NCBI GenBank assembly: GCA_947502765.1
Contig: CANNBA010000008.1
Location: 33,558-97,557, forward strand
Direction: 5' to 3'
DNA: 64,000 nucleotides
Source: BACL11 sp945865535
Lineage (GTDB): Bacteria; Bacteroidota; Bacteroidia; Flavobacteriales; BACL11
Of this stretch, positions 32,093-42,317 are shown in pieces (the stretch's first letter is position 1; each line of letters starts with the position of its first letter). Made by a program: the position numbers and the translations under genes. The notes under the pieces were generated by a model. The model saw only the letters and a program-made list of their open reading frames with translations. It made no database searches and had not been told where the DNA came from.

Positions 32093-34105
32093 ATGAAAAA
32101 ATTCTTGCTATTTTTTGGGCTTTTATCTTTTAGCTTAATAAGTGTTGGGCAGGAGAACAATCAACTATTGGAAGAAGTAATTGAACAAATTGCAGAAGCA
32201 AGTGATGAAGAATTGGATTATGCCGAACTTTACGAATCATTATATGGTTTTGCTGAAAATCCAATCAATCTTAACAAGACTACTAAGGAGGAGTTGCGAC
32301 AATTGTATTTCTTAAATGCCTATCAAATTGATAAATTATTAGCTCATATTGCTAAAAATGGAGAACTCCTATCCTATTTAGAATTACAAACGATTGCCGG
32401 TTTTGATGTGCAAACAATACAAAACCTACTGCCTTTTATTTCAGTAAATCCAACTCTAACTTCAAAACAACTTTTTGCAAATATGAAACAGTATGTCATT
32501 ATAAGAGATCAGTTTTATTTGCAAAAGCAGAAAGGATATTACCCTGATGATGATGGGGATATTCAATATCTAGGAAACTCGCACAGGACCTACTTTAAAT
32601 ATCAATTAAAAAGCAATTATTTGCAAGCAGGCTTTACTGCTGAAAAAGATGCTGGAGAAAATTTTCTGGGAAGCAATCAACCTTTTGGTTTTGATTTTTA
32701 TTCAGCTCACATACAAGCCAAAAAGATTGGTAAAATAAAAAATGTAATTATTGGTGACTATCAAATGAACTTTGGTCAAGGCTTAGTGATGCAAAGCGGT
32801 ATGAGTTTTGGAAAATCATCAGAAGTAATAAACATTCAAAAGAGTGGAAATCTGATAAAAGCCCATACTGCTGCTGAAGAAAATTTATTTTTTAGAGGAG
32901 TGGCAATTCAGATTGAGCCAATCAAAAACTTAGATATTATTGGCTTTATTTCCTCACACAAAGTAGATGCCAATATTGTGGACACTTTAGAAAATGAAGA
33001 GTTGGCTTTTTCCTCTATTGATGGAACGGGAATGCACAGAACAGAAAGCGAACTACTAGATAAAAATGTAATCCTCAAAAATTATTTTGGAACACATTTA
33101 AATTACAATTACAAACAACTGAACTTAGGATTATCTTATTACAAAACAAAAATAGAGGGGGAATATCAAAAAGATATTTCAACTTACAATCAATTTGACT
33201 TTAATGGAAATAGTAATCAGAATTACGGATTCGATTATCAATATCTATATAGAAACATAAATTTTTTTGGAGAAGTAGGCAAAAGTGAAAATGGAGGAAT
33301 CGCACGTGTTAATGGAGTAATGATGGGCCTGGATAAAACAATTTCCGCATCATTACTATATAGAGATTATGGAAAAGATTATCAAAGTGAATATGCTAAT
33401 GCCTTTGGGGAAAGAAGTTCTCAAAATGAAAAAGGGATGTATTTTGGCTTGGAATTCACACCCAATCATAAATTTAAGATTAAATGATATGCTGATCATT
33501 ATGAGTTTCCTTGGCTTAGATTTGGAGTAGATGCCCCAACAAATGGGAATGATTATCTTTTGCAAGCAGATTACAAAATCAGTAAAGTAATGAGCATGTA
33601 TGTTCGTTACAAATCAGAAACTAAAGAGGAAGAATTGCCTGAATCTGATCAGATTAGTGGAAAAAGTAAAAACAACTTTCGATTTCATATCAATTATAAA
33701 GAAGGAGAAAGCTGGAGTTTTGCCAATCGATTTGAAACAACAACTATTGATTTTAATGAGCAAAAAGAGAATGGCTATATGGCGTATCAAGATGTACAAT
33801 ACCAACCTCTATTTGGTAAAATTACTTTTAGTAGCCGTTATGTTTTATTTAACACCACTAGCTATGATAGCCGAATTTACGCTTATGAATCTGATGTGCT
33901 CTATGGCTATTCCATTCCTGCATATTATGGAAAAGGAAGTAAACTATATCTGGTGGTAAAATATAATGTGATTAGGAATTTAGATTTTTGGCTAAGAGTA
34001 GCACACACTATATATACAGATAGGGAGGTCTTAAAAAGTGGCTGGGATGAAATTGAAGGAAATAAAATGACGGAAATAAAACTCCAATTAAGATATAAAT
34101 TCTAA
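32093..34105 (+). pseudogene. Helix-hairpin-helix outer-membrane protein interrupted by an in-frame TGA
   Basis: A signal peptide (MKKFLLFFGLLSFSLISVGQ) precedes a ComEA-like helix-hairpin-helix domain at residues 55-115 (NPINLNKTTKEELRQLYFLN) and a large beta-barrel. The frame reads through 464 codons, meets TGA at 33485-33487, and continues in the same frame with YADHYEFPWLRFGVDAP to a natural stop at 34105 (671 codons in all). The segment after TGA is the expected continuation of the barrel; relatives have a conserved ..YFD.F.FPWLR.. there. A GGA to TGA change would explain it. TGA is a normal stop elsewhere in the window, so recoding is unlikely. It is a nonsense allele or a sequence error. 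The gene is coupled to the upstream barrel gene. Confidence 0.78.
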
Positions 34106-34116
34106 TATCTCAGTCG

Positions 34117-35238
34117 TTAATCTTTAGCTTTTACTTTAGAAAAAGAAATTCTTAAGTTTTTTTCGTAATTTCTTACTTTTCTCATATCATAACTATTGGC
34201 TAGAACTAAAGAAATTCCTGCTTTTCCAGCCCGAGCTGTTCTGCCACTTCTATGGGTGTAATATTCATCTTGATCAGGTAATTGATAGTGGACAACATAA
34301 GTTAAGTCTGCAACGTCAATACCCCTTGCAGCAATATCAGTTGCTACAATTATACTTAAAGTTTCATTCTTAAATGCCCGCATAACTTTATCTCTTTCCT
34401 TTTGCAACAAATCGCCATGAATAGCATCAGCAGAAACATTTTTAGCAATTAATTTAGCGGCTAGCTTTTGAGTTTCATTTTTTGTTCTGCAAAAAACAAT
34501 TCCTCTTTGTCCTTTCACAGAATTTAAAAATTGCAATAGAATATTGAACTTTTCATCATCATCACACATCACAAATTTATGCTCAATTTTTGCATTTACC
34601 ACATTGCTACTACTTACGCTTATCCTATGGGCAGTGGCACTCATATGCTGGTTCACAATTTGCTTTATTCCATCAGGCATAGTAGCCGAAAACAGCCATT
34701 TACTCTGTGCCTCTGGTAAAAAATCCAGTATTTCATCCAATTCTTTTTTGAATCCCATACTTAGCATTTCATCTGCCTCATCCAATATTATTGTTTTAAC
34801 ATGAGTTAAATCTACCGCCTTACGCTTTACTAAATCAATCAAACGACCAGGAGTTGCTACTACTATATGAGTAGTTCGTTTAAGATTAGAAATTTGCTTT
34901 TCAATCTGACTGCCACCATAAACCGCTTCTGTAAAAATCTTATCCGAGTATTTAGTAAATCGGAATAATTGCTTGGCTACTTGCTGTCCTAACTCTCTAG
35001 TAGGACATAATATCAAGCCCTGAACACAATCTTTTTTTGAATCAATTTTGTGCAAAAGTGGCAAGCCAAAAGCAACTGTTTTTCCTGTTCCTGTTTGGGC
35101 TTGTCCAACCAAATCAGTATTTCCTTCTAATAATAAAGGAATAACTTGCTGTTGGATTTCTGTTGGATTGAAAATGCCTAACTCATCCAATCCCTTTATA
35201 AATTCTGGCTTGATTCCTAAAACTTTGAAACTTGTCAT
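34117..35238 (-). CDS. DEAD-box ATP-dependent RNA helicase
   Basis: All helicase motifs are present in order: Q motif (FNPTEIQQQVIP), motif I AQTGTGKT, PTRELGQQ, motif II DEAD in IILDEADEML, motif III SATMP, IVFCRTK, ATDIAARGID and motif VI HRSGRTARAGK. Length is 373 aa, the minimal core with almost no C-terminal extension, so an RNA target (ribosome assembly or cold shock) cannot be deduced. It is convergent with the interrupted outer-membrane gene with 11 bases between stops. Confidence 0.93.
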   Translation of the reverse strand: MTSFKVLGIKPEFIKGLDELGIFNPTEIQQQVIPLLLEGNTDLVGQAQTGTGKTVAFGLPLLHKIDSKKDCVQGLILCPTRELGQQVAKQLFRFTKYSDKIFTEAVYGGSQIEKQISNLKRTTHIVVATPGRLIDLVKRKAVDLTHVKTIILDEADEMLSMGFKKELDEILDFLPEAQSKWLFSATMPDGIKQIVNQHMSATAHRISVSSSNVVNAKIEHKFVMCDDDEKFNILLQFLNSVKGQRGIVFCRTKNETQKLAAKLIAKNVSADAIHGDLLQKERDKVMRAFKNETLSIIVATDIAARGIDVADLTYVVHYQLPDQDEYYTHRSGRTARAGKAGISLVLANSYDMRKVRNYEKNLRISFSKVKAKD

Positions 35239-35336
35239 ATGCTAATAGTTATCCAATCAAATTGTCCAATATTGATAGTAAAATTTTTGGACAAATCTAA
35301 GGAAATCTTTTAGCCAATAAGCATTACCTTTGCCAA

Positions 35337-36485
35337 ATGAAGAATGATAATTTTTACATGTTAGCCAAAACTATGTTTGGCTTGGAAGAAGTTCTAGCTG
35401 AGGAACTTAGAAAATTAGGAGCTCAAAATATAAAACCAATGAATAGAGCAGTTAGTTTTAAAGGAGATAAAGGTTTTATGTATAAAGCCAATTTAAACCT
35501 AAGAACAGCTCTAAGAATTCTAAAACCAATTGCGCATTTTCAAGCACATGATGAAAAAGAACTCTACAAAAAATTATGCGAAATTGATTGGACAGCAATC
35601 TTTGATTTAAATGCCACTTTTGCCACACATGCAACTACTCATTCTGAGATTTTTACACATAGTAAATACGCTTCTCTTGTTATGAAAGATGCTATTGCAG
35701 ATACCTTTAGAAAGAAATTTGACAAACGACCTAATGTTGATCCAGAAATGCCTGATGTGAGCATTAACTTACATATCGCAAAGCACACTTGTACAGTTTC
35801 TCTTGATAGTTCGGGAGATTCTTTACATAAAAGAGGCTATAAATCAGATGCAGTTACTGCTCCTATGAATGAAGTATTAGCTGCCGGACTTATACTATTA
35901 AGTGATTGGAATAAGATTTCTAATTTTCATGATCCAATGTGTGGAAGCGGAACCATACTTATTGAAGCCGCATTAATTGCCTATAATATTCCTTCAAATA
36001 TTTTCCGTGAGCGATTTGGCTTTGAAGGATGGAAAGACTTTGATCCAAAGCTCTGGGAGACCATAAAAGAAGCCTCCTTAGATAAAGAAACAAATTATTA
36101 TGGAAAGATTACAGGTAGTGATAATTTTCAAAAAGCAGTAAGAATAAGTAGAACAAATATTGATAATGCTTTAATGCATGATAATATCAAAGTAACAAAC
36201 TCTGATTTTTTTGAAACAGAAATTACACCAGGTACATTTGTAATGTTCAATCCTCCTTATGGAGAGCGAATAGATTTAGGTGTCAATGATTTTTATGAAA
36301 AAGTTGGCACTACACTAAAACACAATTACCAAGGATGCACAATTTGGTTAATTTCATCTGACATTGAAAATATGAAACTTATTGGCCTAAAACCAAACCA
36401 GAAAATAAAAGTAATGAACGGGGAACTTGAATGTAGTTTTAGAAAATTTGAAGTTTATGAAGGCAGTCAAAAAACTAAACAGTAG
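35337..36485 (+). CDS. THUMP domain class I SAM-dependent RNA methyltransferase (RlmL/TrmN-type)
   Basis: Residues about 60-155 form the THUMP RNA-binding domain, and the catalytic domain begins at MCGSGTILIEAALIAYNIP and carries the guanine-N2 methyltransferase motif NPPYGER at about residue 303. This matches the RlmL/Trm14 family, which methylates G2445 of 23S rRNA or G6 of tRNA; the target here is not certain. A -7 box TACCTTTG ends only 4 bases before the ATG at 35337, so if it is used the mRNA would be leaderless or start at Met-8 (35358). A strong terminator follows. Confidence 0.88.
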   Translation: MKNDNFYMLAKTMFGLEEVLAEELRKLGAQNIKPMNRAVSFKGDKGFMYKANLNLRTALRILKPIAHFQAHDEKELYKKLCEIDWTAIFDLNATFATHATTHSEIFTHSKYASLVMKDAIADTFRKKFDKRPNVDPEMPDVSINLHIAKHTCTVSLDSSGDSLHKRGYKSDAVTAPMNEVLAAGLILLSDWNKISNFHDPMCGSGTILIEAALIAYNIPSNIFRERFGFEGWKDFDPKLWETIKEASLDKETNYYGKITGSDNFQKAVRISRTNIDNALMHDNIKVTNSDFFETEITPGTFVMFNPPYGERIDLGVNDFYEKVGTTLKHNYQGCTIWLISSDIENMKLIGLKPNQKIKVMNGELECSFRKFEVYEGSQKTKQ

Positions 36486-36489
36486 TAAC

Positions 36490-36521
36490 AAAAAAGCCCG
36501 CAGCTAGCGGGCCTTTCTTTT
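36490..36521. terminator. Bidirectional terminator between the methyltransferase and TSP3 genes
   Basis: GCCCGC / GCGGGC with a 5-base loop AGCTA is flanked by an A run and a T run. It lies between two convergent genes and serves both. Confidence 0.85.
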
Positions 36522-36534
36522 TAGATTTTTTTTA

Positions 36535-38694
36535 TTATTTCAATAATTCTTTTGCTTGTTCAAGAGTAATTCTTTCACCATTATTGGTTACAAATACAAA
36601 GGCCTGAGAAAAACCTACTGACTTAGCTTTCTCTAGTTGTATATTTGCTTCCTCTAAATTTGAGTAAGTCCCAGCATAATATTTATACAAATTCCCTGAT
36701 TGTTCTTTTTCAAAATTTCCTAATTTACTCAATTTTGGCAAATCAGCAGCAGGAATAGTAGAAGAAGCTACCATAATTTGAACTGTAAATTTAAAATCTA
36801 TAGTAACACAAACTCCATTAACGGATACAAAACCAGCTAAACAAGCGCCAGAGCAATTTGCATTAATAGCAGCATAAGTACACGAACCATCACTAGATTT
36901 AGCCATAGGGTTATAGTTACATGCAGTAGCATCCGTACAGCCAAATATCTCAGTAGGTTTCTTTTTCTCTACCACTAACTCGGTAGATTCTTTTTCCTTT
37001 ACCACTGAATTCGTATTCTTAGTTTTAATTGCAACATCTAAACTAATTCTTTCTCCATTCTTATACGTGACAATAAATGCATCATCAAAGCCTCTCGCTT
37101 TCATTTGGGCTTGATAATCAATAGCATCCTTATACTCAGTAAAAGAACCAGTCGTATATCTAACTAATCCATCTTTACCAGTTAATGAGATTACACTTTC
37201 AACCCCAACAAAAACTTCCTCTGGCAAAGACTTGTTAAATGCACCTATTTGTATTCTATAAGTAGTTTCATTAATTGGTTCATATACTTCTTTAACAATA
37301 CTATCATTCATCATATCAGTAGTATCAGATTCTTCAGAAACAACCATCACTTTTTCTTCTATTTCGGGCTCAGGAACTGGTTCAACATAATTAGAAATTT
37401 TACCATTATTATCTAAAATAATATAAGTGTCCTCAAAGCCTTTTTCTTCTAAAGCAAACAGTCTACTCATTGCCTCATCAAAAGTAGCATAAGAACCGAC
37501 AACATAAATAACAGCATCATCATCCATTGTGATACTCTCCAAATCATCCAAACTTAATAGTTTATTTGTAATTTTAGGAGGAATGCCTTCTTTAAATTCT
37601 CCAATTTTTACTCTATATATTAATTCTGTAACCTTAGAATCATTATTTTGACTTTCATAAAATGCTTTATTAAAAGCATTTGCTTTTGCAATAAGATACT
37701 CGTCAATTGTTTTATAATTTTCGCGCTTTATCTCTACTTCATTATAGAAGTTTGCATATTTTCTTGAAGCTACTTCAATATCAGAATACATACTCTGATA
37801 TTTATCCGCAGTTAACTTAACTCCATTTTCATCTACAATAGCCCCTTCAGCTGTGTTGTTATGCTGATCCAAATAATTTGGAATACCATCTTTATCATCA
37901 TCTAATGGACAGCCATTTTCATCAACCTTAACTCCAGAAGGAGTTTGAGGACAGTAATCATCCATATCACGAACTAAATCACGATCCTCATCTTCAGCTT
38001 CTAATTTAGCAAAATCAACATCTGCATAATAGCTATCATCAAAATAATCATCAGTATTTTTACCAGGAGTAAATAAATCATAATGAATGGCAAAATTTAA
38101 AGATTTATATCCATCTGCTTTATCCGGAGTTGCTTTTGACATATCAATATCACCCATACCCATTCCAAAATTCATTGCAATATCAAATTGTAATCTATCC
38201 GTAATATCCATTCTTACGCCAAAACCTAAAGGAATTACAATAGAACTAGATCTTTCCTTTTTTACATTATCAATAGTTGTTGAGACACCTAATCTTTGAA
38301 CTCCTAAAGAAAGTATTGGACTAAGTCTTGATTGCTTAAATAATTGATTCACTGTATATCCTAAATGCAAACCAAATCCATCTACATCTGAAGAAAATTT
38401 TTCTAATTCATTAGTTCCAGAAAAAGAAGTTTTTATAACTAAAAATGATACATCTAGATTATTTGCAAGGTCAAACTTCATTCCTGCATTAAAACCTGCT
38501 TTTCCTTTTAATAGTCCTGACTCTTCATTTTGTATATCACCTGTTAAAGTATAAATACCTGATCCTAAAGTAAATTTAGGTTGGAATGGTTTTTTTTGTT
38601 TCTCGCCAAGACTATCATCCTGAGCAAAAATGTTTACTGAACTTACTAGAAAAAAAAGAATAACTACTTTTTTCAAAAAATAATTCATTAGCAT
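36535..38694 (-). CDS. Outer-membrane protein with TSP3 repeats and SPOR-like domains
   Basis: The start MLMNYFLKKVVILFFLVSSV gives a signal peptide; the frame extends 14 codons further but into the intergenic region. After the signal comes an eight-strand-like barrel (to about residue 220), then calcium-binding thrombospondin type 3 repeats (DEDRDLVRDMDDYCPQTPSG and DDDKDGIPNYLDQ). Two SPOR-like modules follow (IGEFKEGIPPKITNKL and IGAFNKSLPEEVF), then the motif GCTDATACNYNPMAKSSDGS found in many marine Bacteroidota surface proteins, and a third SPOR-like segment (VQIMVASSTIPAADLPKL). SPOR domains bind denuded peptidoglycan, so the protein probably links the outer membrane to the wall. Exact role is unknown. 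Confidence 0.78.
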   Translation of the reverse strand: MLMNYFLKKVVILFFLVSSVNIFAQDDSLGEKQKKPFQPKFTLGSGIYTLTGDIQNEESGLLKGKAGFNAGMKFDLANNLDVSFLVIKTSFSGTNELEKFSSDVDGFGLHLGYTVNQLFKQSRLSPILSLGVQRLGVSTTIDNVKKERSSSIVIPLGFGVRMDITDRLQFDIAMNFGMGMGDIDMSKATPDKADGYKSLNFAIHYDLFTPGKNTDDYFDDSYYADVDFAKLEAEDEDRDLVRDMDDYCPQTPSGVKVDENGCPLDDDKDGIPNYLDQHNNTAEGAIVDENGVKLTADKYQSMYSDIEVASRKYANFYNEVEIKRENYKTIDEYLIAKANAFNKAFYESQNNDSKVTELIYRVKIGEFKEGIPPKITNKLLSLDDLESITMDDDAVIYVVGSYATFDEAMSRLFALEEKGFEDTYIILDNNGKISNYVEPVPEPEIEEKVMVVSEESDTTDMMNDSIVKEVYEPINETTYRIQIGAFNKSLPEEVFVGVESVISLTGKDGLVRYTTGSFTEYKDAIDYQAQMKARGFDDAFIVTYKNGERISLDVAIKTKNTNSVVKEKESTELVVEKKKPTEIFGCTDATACNYNPMAKSSDGSCTYAAINANCSGACLAGFVSVNGVCVTIDFKFTVQIMVASSTIPAADLPKLSKLGNFEKEQSGNLYKYYAGTYSNLEEANIQLEKAKSVGFSQAFVFVTNNGERITLEQAKELLK

Positions 38695-38745
38695 GATTTT
38701 TATTGGCGTAAAAATACTAAAAAAATCAGAATGCAATTAGATATC

Positions 38746-39456
38746 CTAAAAATTAGGTTTTAAAGTGTATTTTTTGTAGAATTCTTCAATGATTTCCACC
38801 GCCTCAGTTGGAGTATCAACAATATTAAATAAATCCAAATCTTCAGGGCTAATATTATGCTCTGCTTCTAACATTGTTACTTTAATCCAATCCAAAAGTC
38901 CTTGCCAATAAGAAGATCCAACTAAAACAATAGGAAATCTTCCGATTTTCTCAGTTTGTATCAAAGTAATTGCTTCAAATAGTTCGTCAAGAGTACCTAC
39001 GCCTCCAGGCAATACAATAAAACCTTGTGCATATTTCACAAACATTACTTTTCTTACAAAAAAGTAATCGAAATTCAATAATTTATCATTATCAATAAAT
39101 TGATTATGTGATTGCTCAAAAGGCAATTCAATATTTAAACCAACCGATTTCCCTTTACCTCTTTTTGCACCTTTATTAGCAGCTTCCATAATTCCAGGAC
39201 CGCCACCAGTAATTACGCCATAGCCTTTTTGGGTGAGTAAATAGCCAATTTCTTCTGCAATTTGATAGTATTGATTCTCTGGTTTTGTTCTTGCTGAACC
39301 AAAAACAGAAACACAGGGCCCTATTTTGGACATGGAGTCAAAGCCATCTACAAACTCAGACATAATTTTAAAAATCTGCCAGGAATCAGCAGTTTTTATG
39401 GCGTTCCAACTTTTTTCTTTAAAAGCTTTTCTTATTTTTTTTTCCTCTGAGTTCAT
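38746..39456 (-). CDS. LOG family (TIGR00730) Rossmann-fold protein
   Basis: The 236-residue protein has both LOG motifs: GVITGGGPGIMEAANKG and VLPGGVGTLDELFE. Members are phosphoribohydrolases related to cytokinin-activating LOG and to PpnN-type nucleotide 5'-monophosphate nucleosidases; in bacteria the role is mostly nucleotide turnover. The N-terminal 50-residue extension (DGFDSMSKIGPCVSVFGSAR) is typical of the bacterial branch. It is 37 bases after uvrA on the same strand. Confidence 0.87.
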   Translation of the reverse strand: MNSEEKKIRKAFKEKSWNAIKTADSWQIFKIMSEFVDGFDSMSKIGPCVSVFGSARTKPENQYYQIAEEIGYLLTQKGYGVITGGGPGIMEAANKGAKRGKGKSVGLNIELPFEQSHNQFIDNDKLLNFDYFFVRKVMFVKYAQGFIVLPGGVGTLDELFEAITLIQTEKIGRFPIVLVGSSYWQGLLDWIKVTMLEAEHNISPEDLDLFNIVDTPTEAVEIIEEFYKKYTLKPNF

Positions 39457-39493
39457 TTTTTTCTTTTAATTGACCATCCAAATATAACAAAAA

Positions 39494-42316
39494 TTAACTT
39501 AATTCCTTTTCTAAGAATTTTGCAGTATAGCTATCCTTGCACTTTACGAGTTTTTCGGGCGTTCCGTTAGCAACAACATAACCTCCTTTTTCTCCTCCAT
39601 CTTTACCAATATCAATAATGTAATCCGAAACTTTTACGACATCTAGGCTGTGTTCAATAACCAGAACCGAATTTCCTTTATCTACAATTGTATTTATAAC
39701 ATCTAATAAAACCTGAACATCCTCAAAATGCAGTCCTGTTGTAGGCTCATCTAGTATATAAAAAGTATTTCCAGTACTTCTTTTGGATAGCTCAGATGCC
39801 AATTTTATTCTTTGGGCCTCTCCGCCAGAAAGAGTTGTAGCCGACTGTCCTAAAGTTATGTAGCCCAATCCTACATCATGCAATGTTTTGATTTTTTGAT
39901 ATATAGCAGGAATTGAATTAAAAAACTCAATAGCTTGATCAATAGTAAGGTTTAAAACATCAGAAATTGATTTTCCTTTAAATCGTACTTCTAAAGATTC
40001 CCGATTATAGCGTTTACCATTACATTCTTCACAATGGACTTCAACATCTGGAAGAAAATTCATCTCAATAATTTTCTTTCCACCTCCTCCACAGCCCTCA
40101 CACCTGCCTCCAACTACATTAAAAGAAAACCTTCCCACTTTATATCCTCTAATTTTTGCTTCAGGAAGACTAGCAAAAAGACTTCTAATATCAGAAAAAA
40201 CACCTGTATATGTTGCAGGATTTGATCTTGGAGTACGACCAATTGGAGATTGATCAACCGCAATAACTTTATCAATATTTTCTAATCCTGAAATGGACTT
40301 ATACGCAAGAGGTTCTTTTTCTGCTCTAAAAAAATGTTTATTGAGTATTGGATAAAGAGTTTCATTTATTAGAGTCGATTTTCCACTACCAGAAACCCCA
40401 GTAATACAACAAAAAAGGCCTAGAGGAATATTCACATCAACATCCTTTAAATTATTACCTTTTGCTCCTCTAAGACTAAGAAATTTCCCATTTCCTTCTC
40501 TTCTTTTAGGAATTTGAATTGCTTTTGTTCCATTTAAATAAGAAGCTGTACTATGATTATCTTTAAGAATAGCTTTATAATCACCTTGAGAAACTACTTC
40601 TCCTCCATGAATACCGGCTCCAGGTCCTAAATCAACAATAAAATCAGCTTGCTTTATCATGTCTTTATCATGCTCCACAACAATTACGGAATTTCCAATA
40701 TCTCTGAGTTTTTTTAGAGATTCTATAAGTTTTAGATTATCTCTTTGATGTAAGCCAATACTTGGCTCATCTAAAATGTAAAGCACATTTGTAAGTTGAG
40801 TTCCTATTTGAGTTGCCAAACGAATCCTTTGAGCCTCTCCTCCACTTAAAGTTTTAGAGCTTCTATTTAAAGTAAGGTAAGAAAGTCCTACATCTATTAT
40901 AAACTGTAACCTCTTACTGAGTTCTTTAATAATTTGTTTGGCAATTTTAAGCTCATTTTTATTTAGTGAAGTTTCAATAGAATTAACCCAACAAGCAAAG
41001 GTAGATATGTCCATATTTGATACTTCATAAATACTTTTATCAGCAACTTTAAAGTGTGATGACTCTGTATTTAATCTACTTCCTCCACAACTTTTACAAT
41101 TAAGTTCGGACATATACTTATCAGCCCATTTTTCAATTGATTTTATATCTGAATGTTTGGATTGTTTCTGAATAAAATTAACAATTCCATCAAAATTTAA
41201 TTTGTAGGTCTTTGAAATTCCGGCAGATGTTAGATGTACCTTTAAAGTATCTTCAATCCCATACATGATGGCTTCAACTCCAATAGCTGGAATTTCAGAA
41301 AAAGGAGTATTTAAAGAAAAATTGTATTTTTTTCCAATCAATTCAATCTGACTAATTATCCAATCTGATTTACGATTTGCAATAGGAGCAATCGCTCCTT
41401 TATTAATACTCAAATCTTTATTTGGAATAATTTTATCTTCATCAACTATTTTATACTTTCCTAGTCCATTGCATGATTGGCAGGCTCCTTTAGGTGAATT
41501 AAACGAAAAGGAATTGGGCTCAGGGTTTTTGTACGCGATACCAGTTTCTAAACACATTAATGACCTGCTAAAATATCTAGCAGATTCTTTTCCTAATTCC
41601 ATAACCATCATCACTCCATCACCATCATTCATGGCTAGTTTTAATGATGCCAACAACCTTTTTTTATTCTTTTGCGAAACTGTTAACCTATCAATTACTA
41701 CTTCTATATCATGGGTTTTGTATCTGTCTAATTTTAAAGATGGCCTTATTTCCATGATTTCGCCATCAACCCTAACTTTTAAATAACCCTTCTTAGCCAA
41801 AGAATGAAAAAGCTCAGCATAATGTCCTTTTCGTGACCTCACAATAGGCGCTAAAATATTTATTGACTTATCATTCAAATCTTTAACAAGTAGATCTATT
41901 ATTTGATCATCATTAAATCGAACCATCTTTTTGCCAGAATTATAAGAATATGCAGTTCCTACACGTGCATAAAGCAATCTTAAATAATCATAAATTTCAG
42001 TAATGGTACCTACTGTGGATCTTGGATTTTTTGATGTTGTTTTTTGCTCAATGGCTACAACAGGACTAAGGCCCGTTATTTTATCAACCTCTGGACGATC
42101 CATATTTCCCAAAAACTGACGGGCATAAGCATTAAAAGTTTCTAGATATCTTCTTTGGCCCTCAGCATGAATAGTATCAAAAGCTAAAGATGATTTTCCA
42201 CTACCACTTTTACCTGTAAAAACCACAAGTTTATTTCTAGGAATTTCTAAATCAATATTTTTTAGATTATGTACTCGAGCACCATAAATAGCAATAACAT
42301 CTTTTTGACTTTGCAT
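39494..42316 (-). CDS. uvrA: Excinuclease ABC subunit A
   Basis: UvrA recognises bulky DNA lesions in nucleotide excision repair. It has two ABC modules: Walker A GKSGSGKSSLAFDTI near residue 35 and GVSGSGKSTLINETL near 640. Both LSGGEAQRI signatures are present. Zinc-binding sites appear as CQSCNGLG (about 280), CKSCGGSRL (about 410) and CEGCGGGGKKI / CEECNGKRY (about 735-760). Length 940 aa is normal. It is 1 base downstream of the transglycosylase gene, as third gene of the rfbC run. Confidence 0.96.
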   Translation of the reverse strand: MQSQKDVIAIYGARVHNLKNIDLEIPRNKLVVFTGKSGSGKSSLAFDTIHAEGQRRYLETFNAYARQFLGNMDRPEVDKITGLSPVVAIEQKTTSKNPRSTVGTITEIYDYLRLLYARVGTAYSYNSGKKMVRFNDDQIIDLLVKDLNDKSINILAPIVRSRKGHYAELFHSLAKKGYLKVRVDGEIMEIRPSLKLDRYKTHDIEVVIDRLTVSQKNKKRLLASLKLAMNDGDGVMMVMELGKESARYFSRSLMCLETGIAYKNPEPNSFSFNSPKGACQSCNGLGKYKIVDEDKIIPNKDLSINKGAIAPIANRKSDWIISQIELIGKKYNFSLNTPFSEIPAIGVEAIMYGIEDTLKVHLTSAGISKTYKLNFDGIVNFIQKQSKHSDIKSIEKWADKYMSELNCKSCGGSRLNTESSHFKVADKSIYEVSNMDISTFACWVNSIETSLNKNELKIAKQIIKELSKRLQFIIDVGLSYLTLNRSSKTLSGGEAQRIRLATQIGTQLTNVLYILDEPSIGLHQRDNLKLIESLKKLRDIGNSVIVVEHDKDMIKQADFIVDLGPGAGIHGGEVVSQGDYKAILKDNHSTASYLNGTKAIQIPKRREGNGKFLSLRGAKGNNLKDVDVNIPLGLFCCITGVSGSGKSTLINETLYPILNKHFFRAEKEPLAYKSISGLENIDKVIAVDQSPIGRTPRSNPATYTGVFSDIRSLFASLPEAKIRGYKVGRFSFNVVGGRCEGCGGGGKKIIEMNFLPDVEVHCEECNGKRYNRESLEVRFKGKSISDVLNLTIDQAIEFFNSIPAIYQKIKTLHDVGLGYITLGQSATTLSGGEAQRIKLASELSKRSTGNTFYILDEPTTGLHFEDVQVLLDVINTIVDKGNSVLVIEHSLDVVKVSDYIIDIGKDGGEKGGYVVANGTPEKLVKCKDSYTAKFLEKELS

Positions 42317-42317
42317 C

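Noticed and set aside
33485..33487. TGA decoded as Trp or selenocysteine
   Set aside because: TGA ends other intact genes in the window with overlapping starts (YceI, flavin reductase-DUF2256), and no hairpin resembling a SECIS element is visible after the codon.
33600..33959. 119-codon plus-strand frame inside the interrupted outer-membrane gene
   Set aside because: It overlaps the conserved barrel frame in another phase and has no family-like content.
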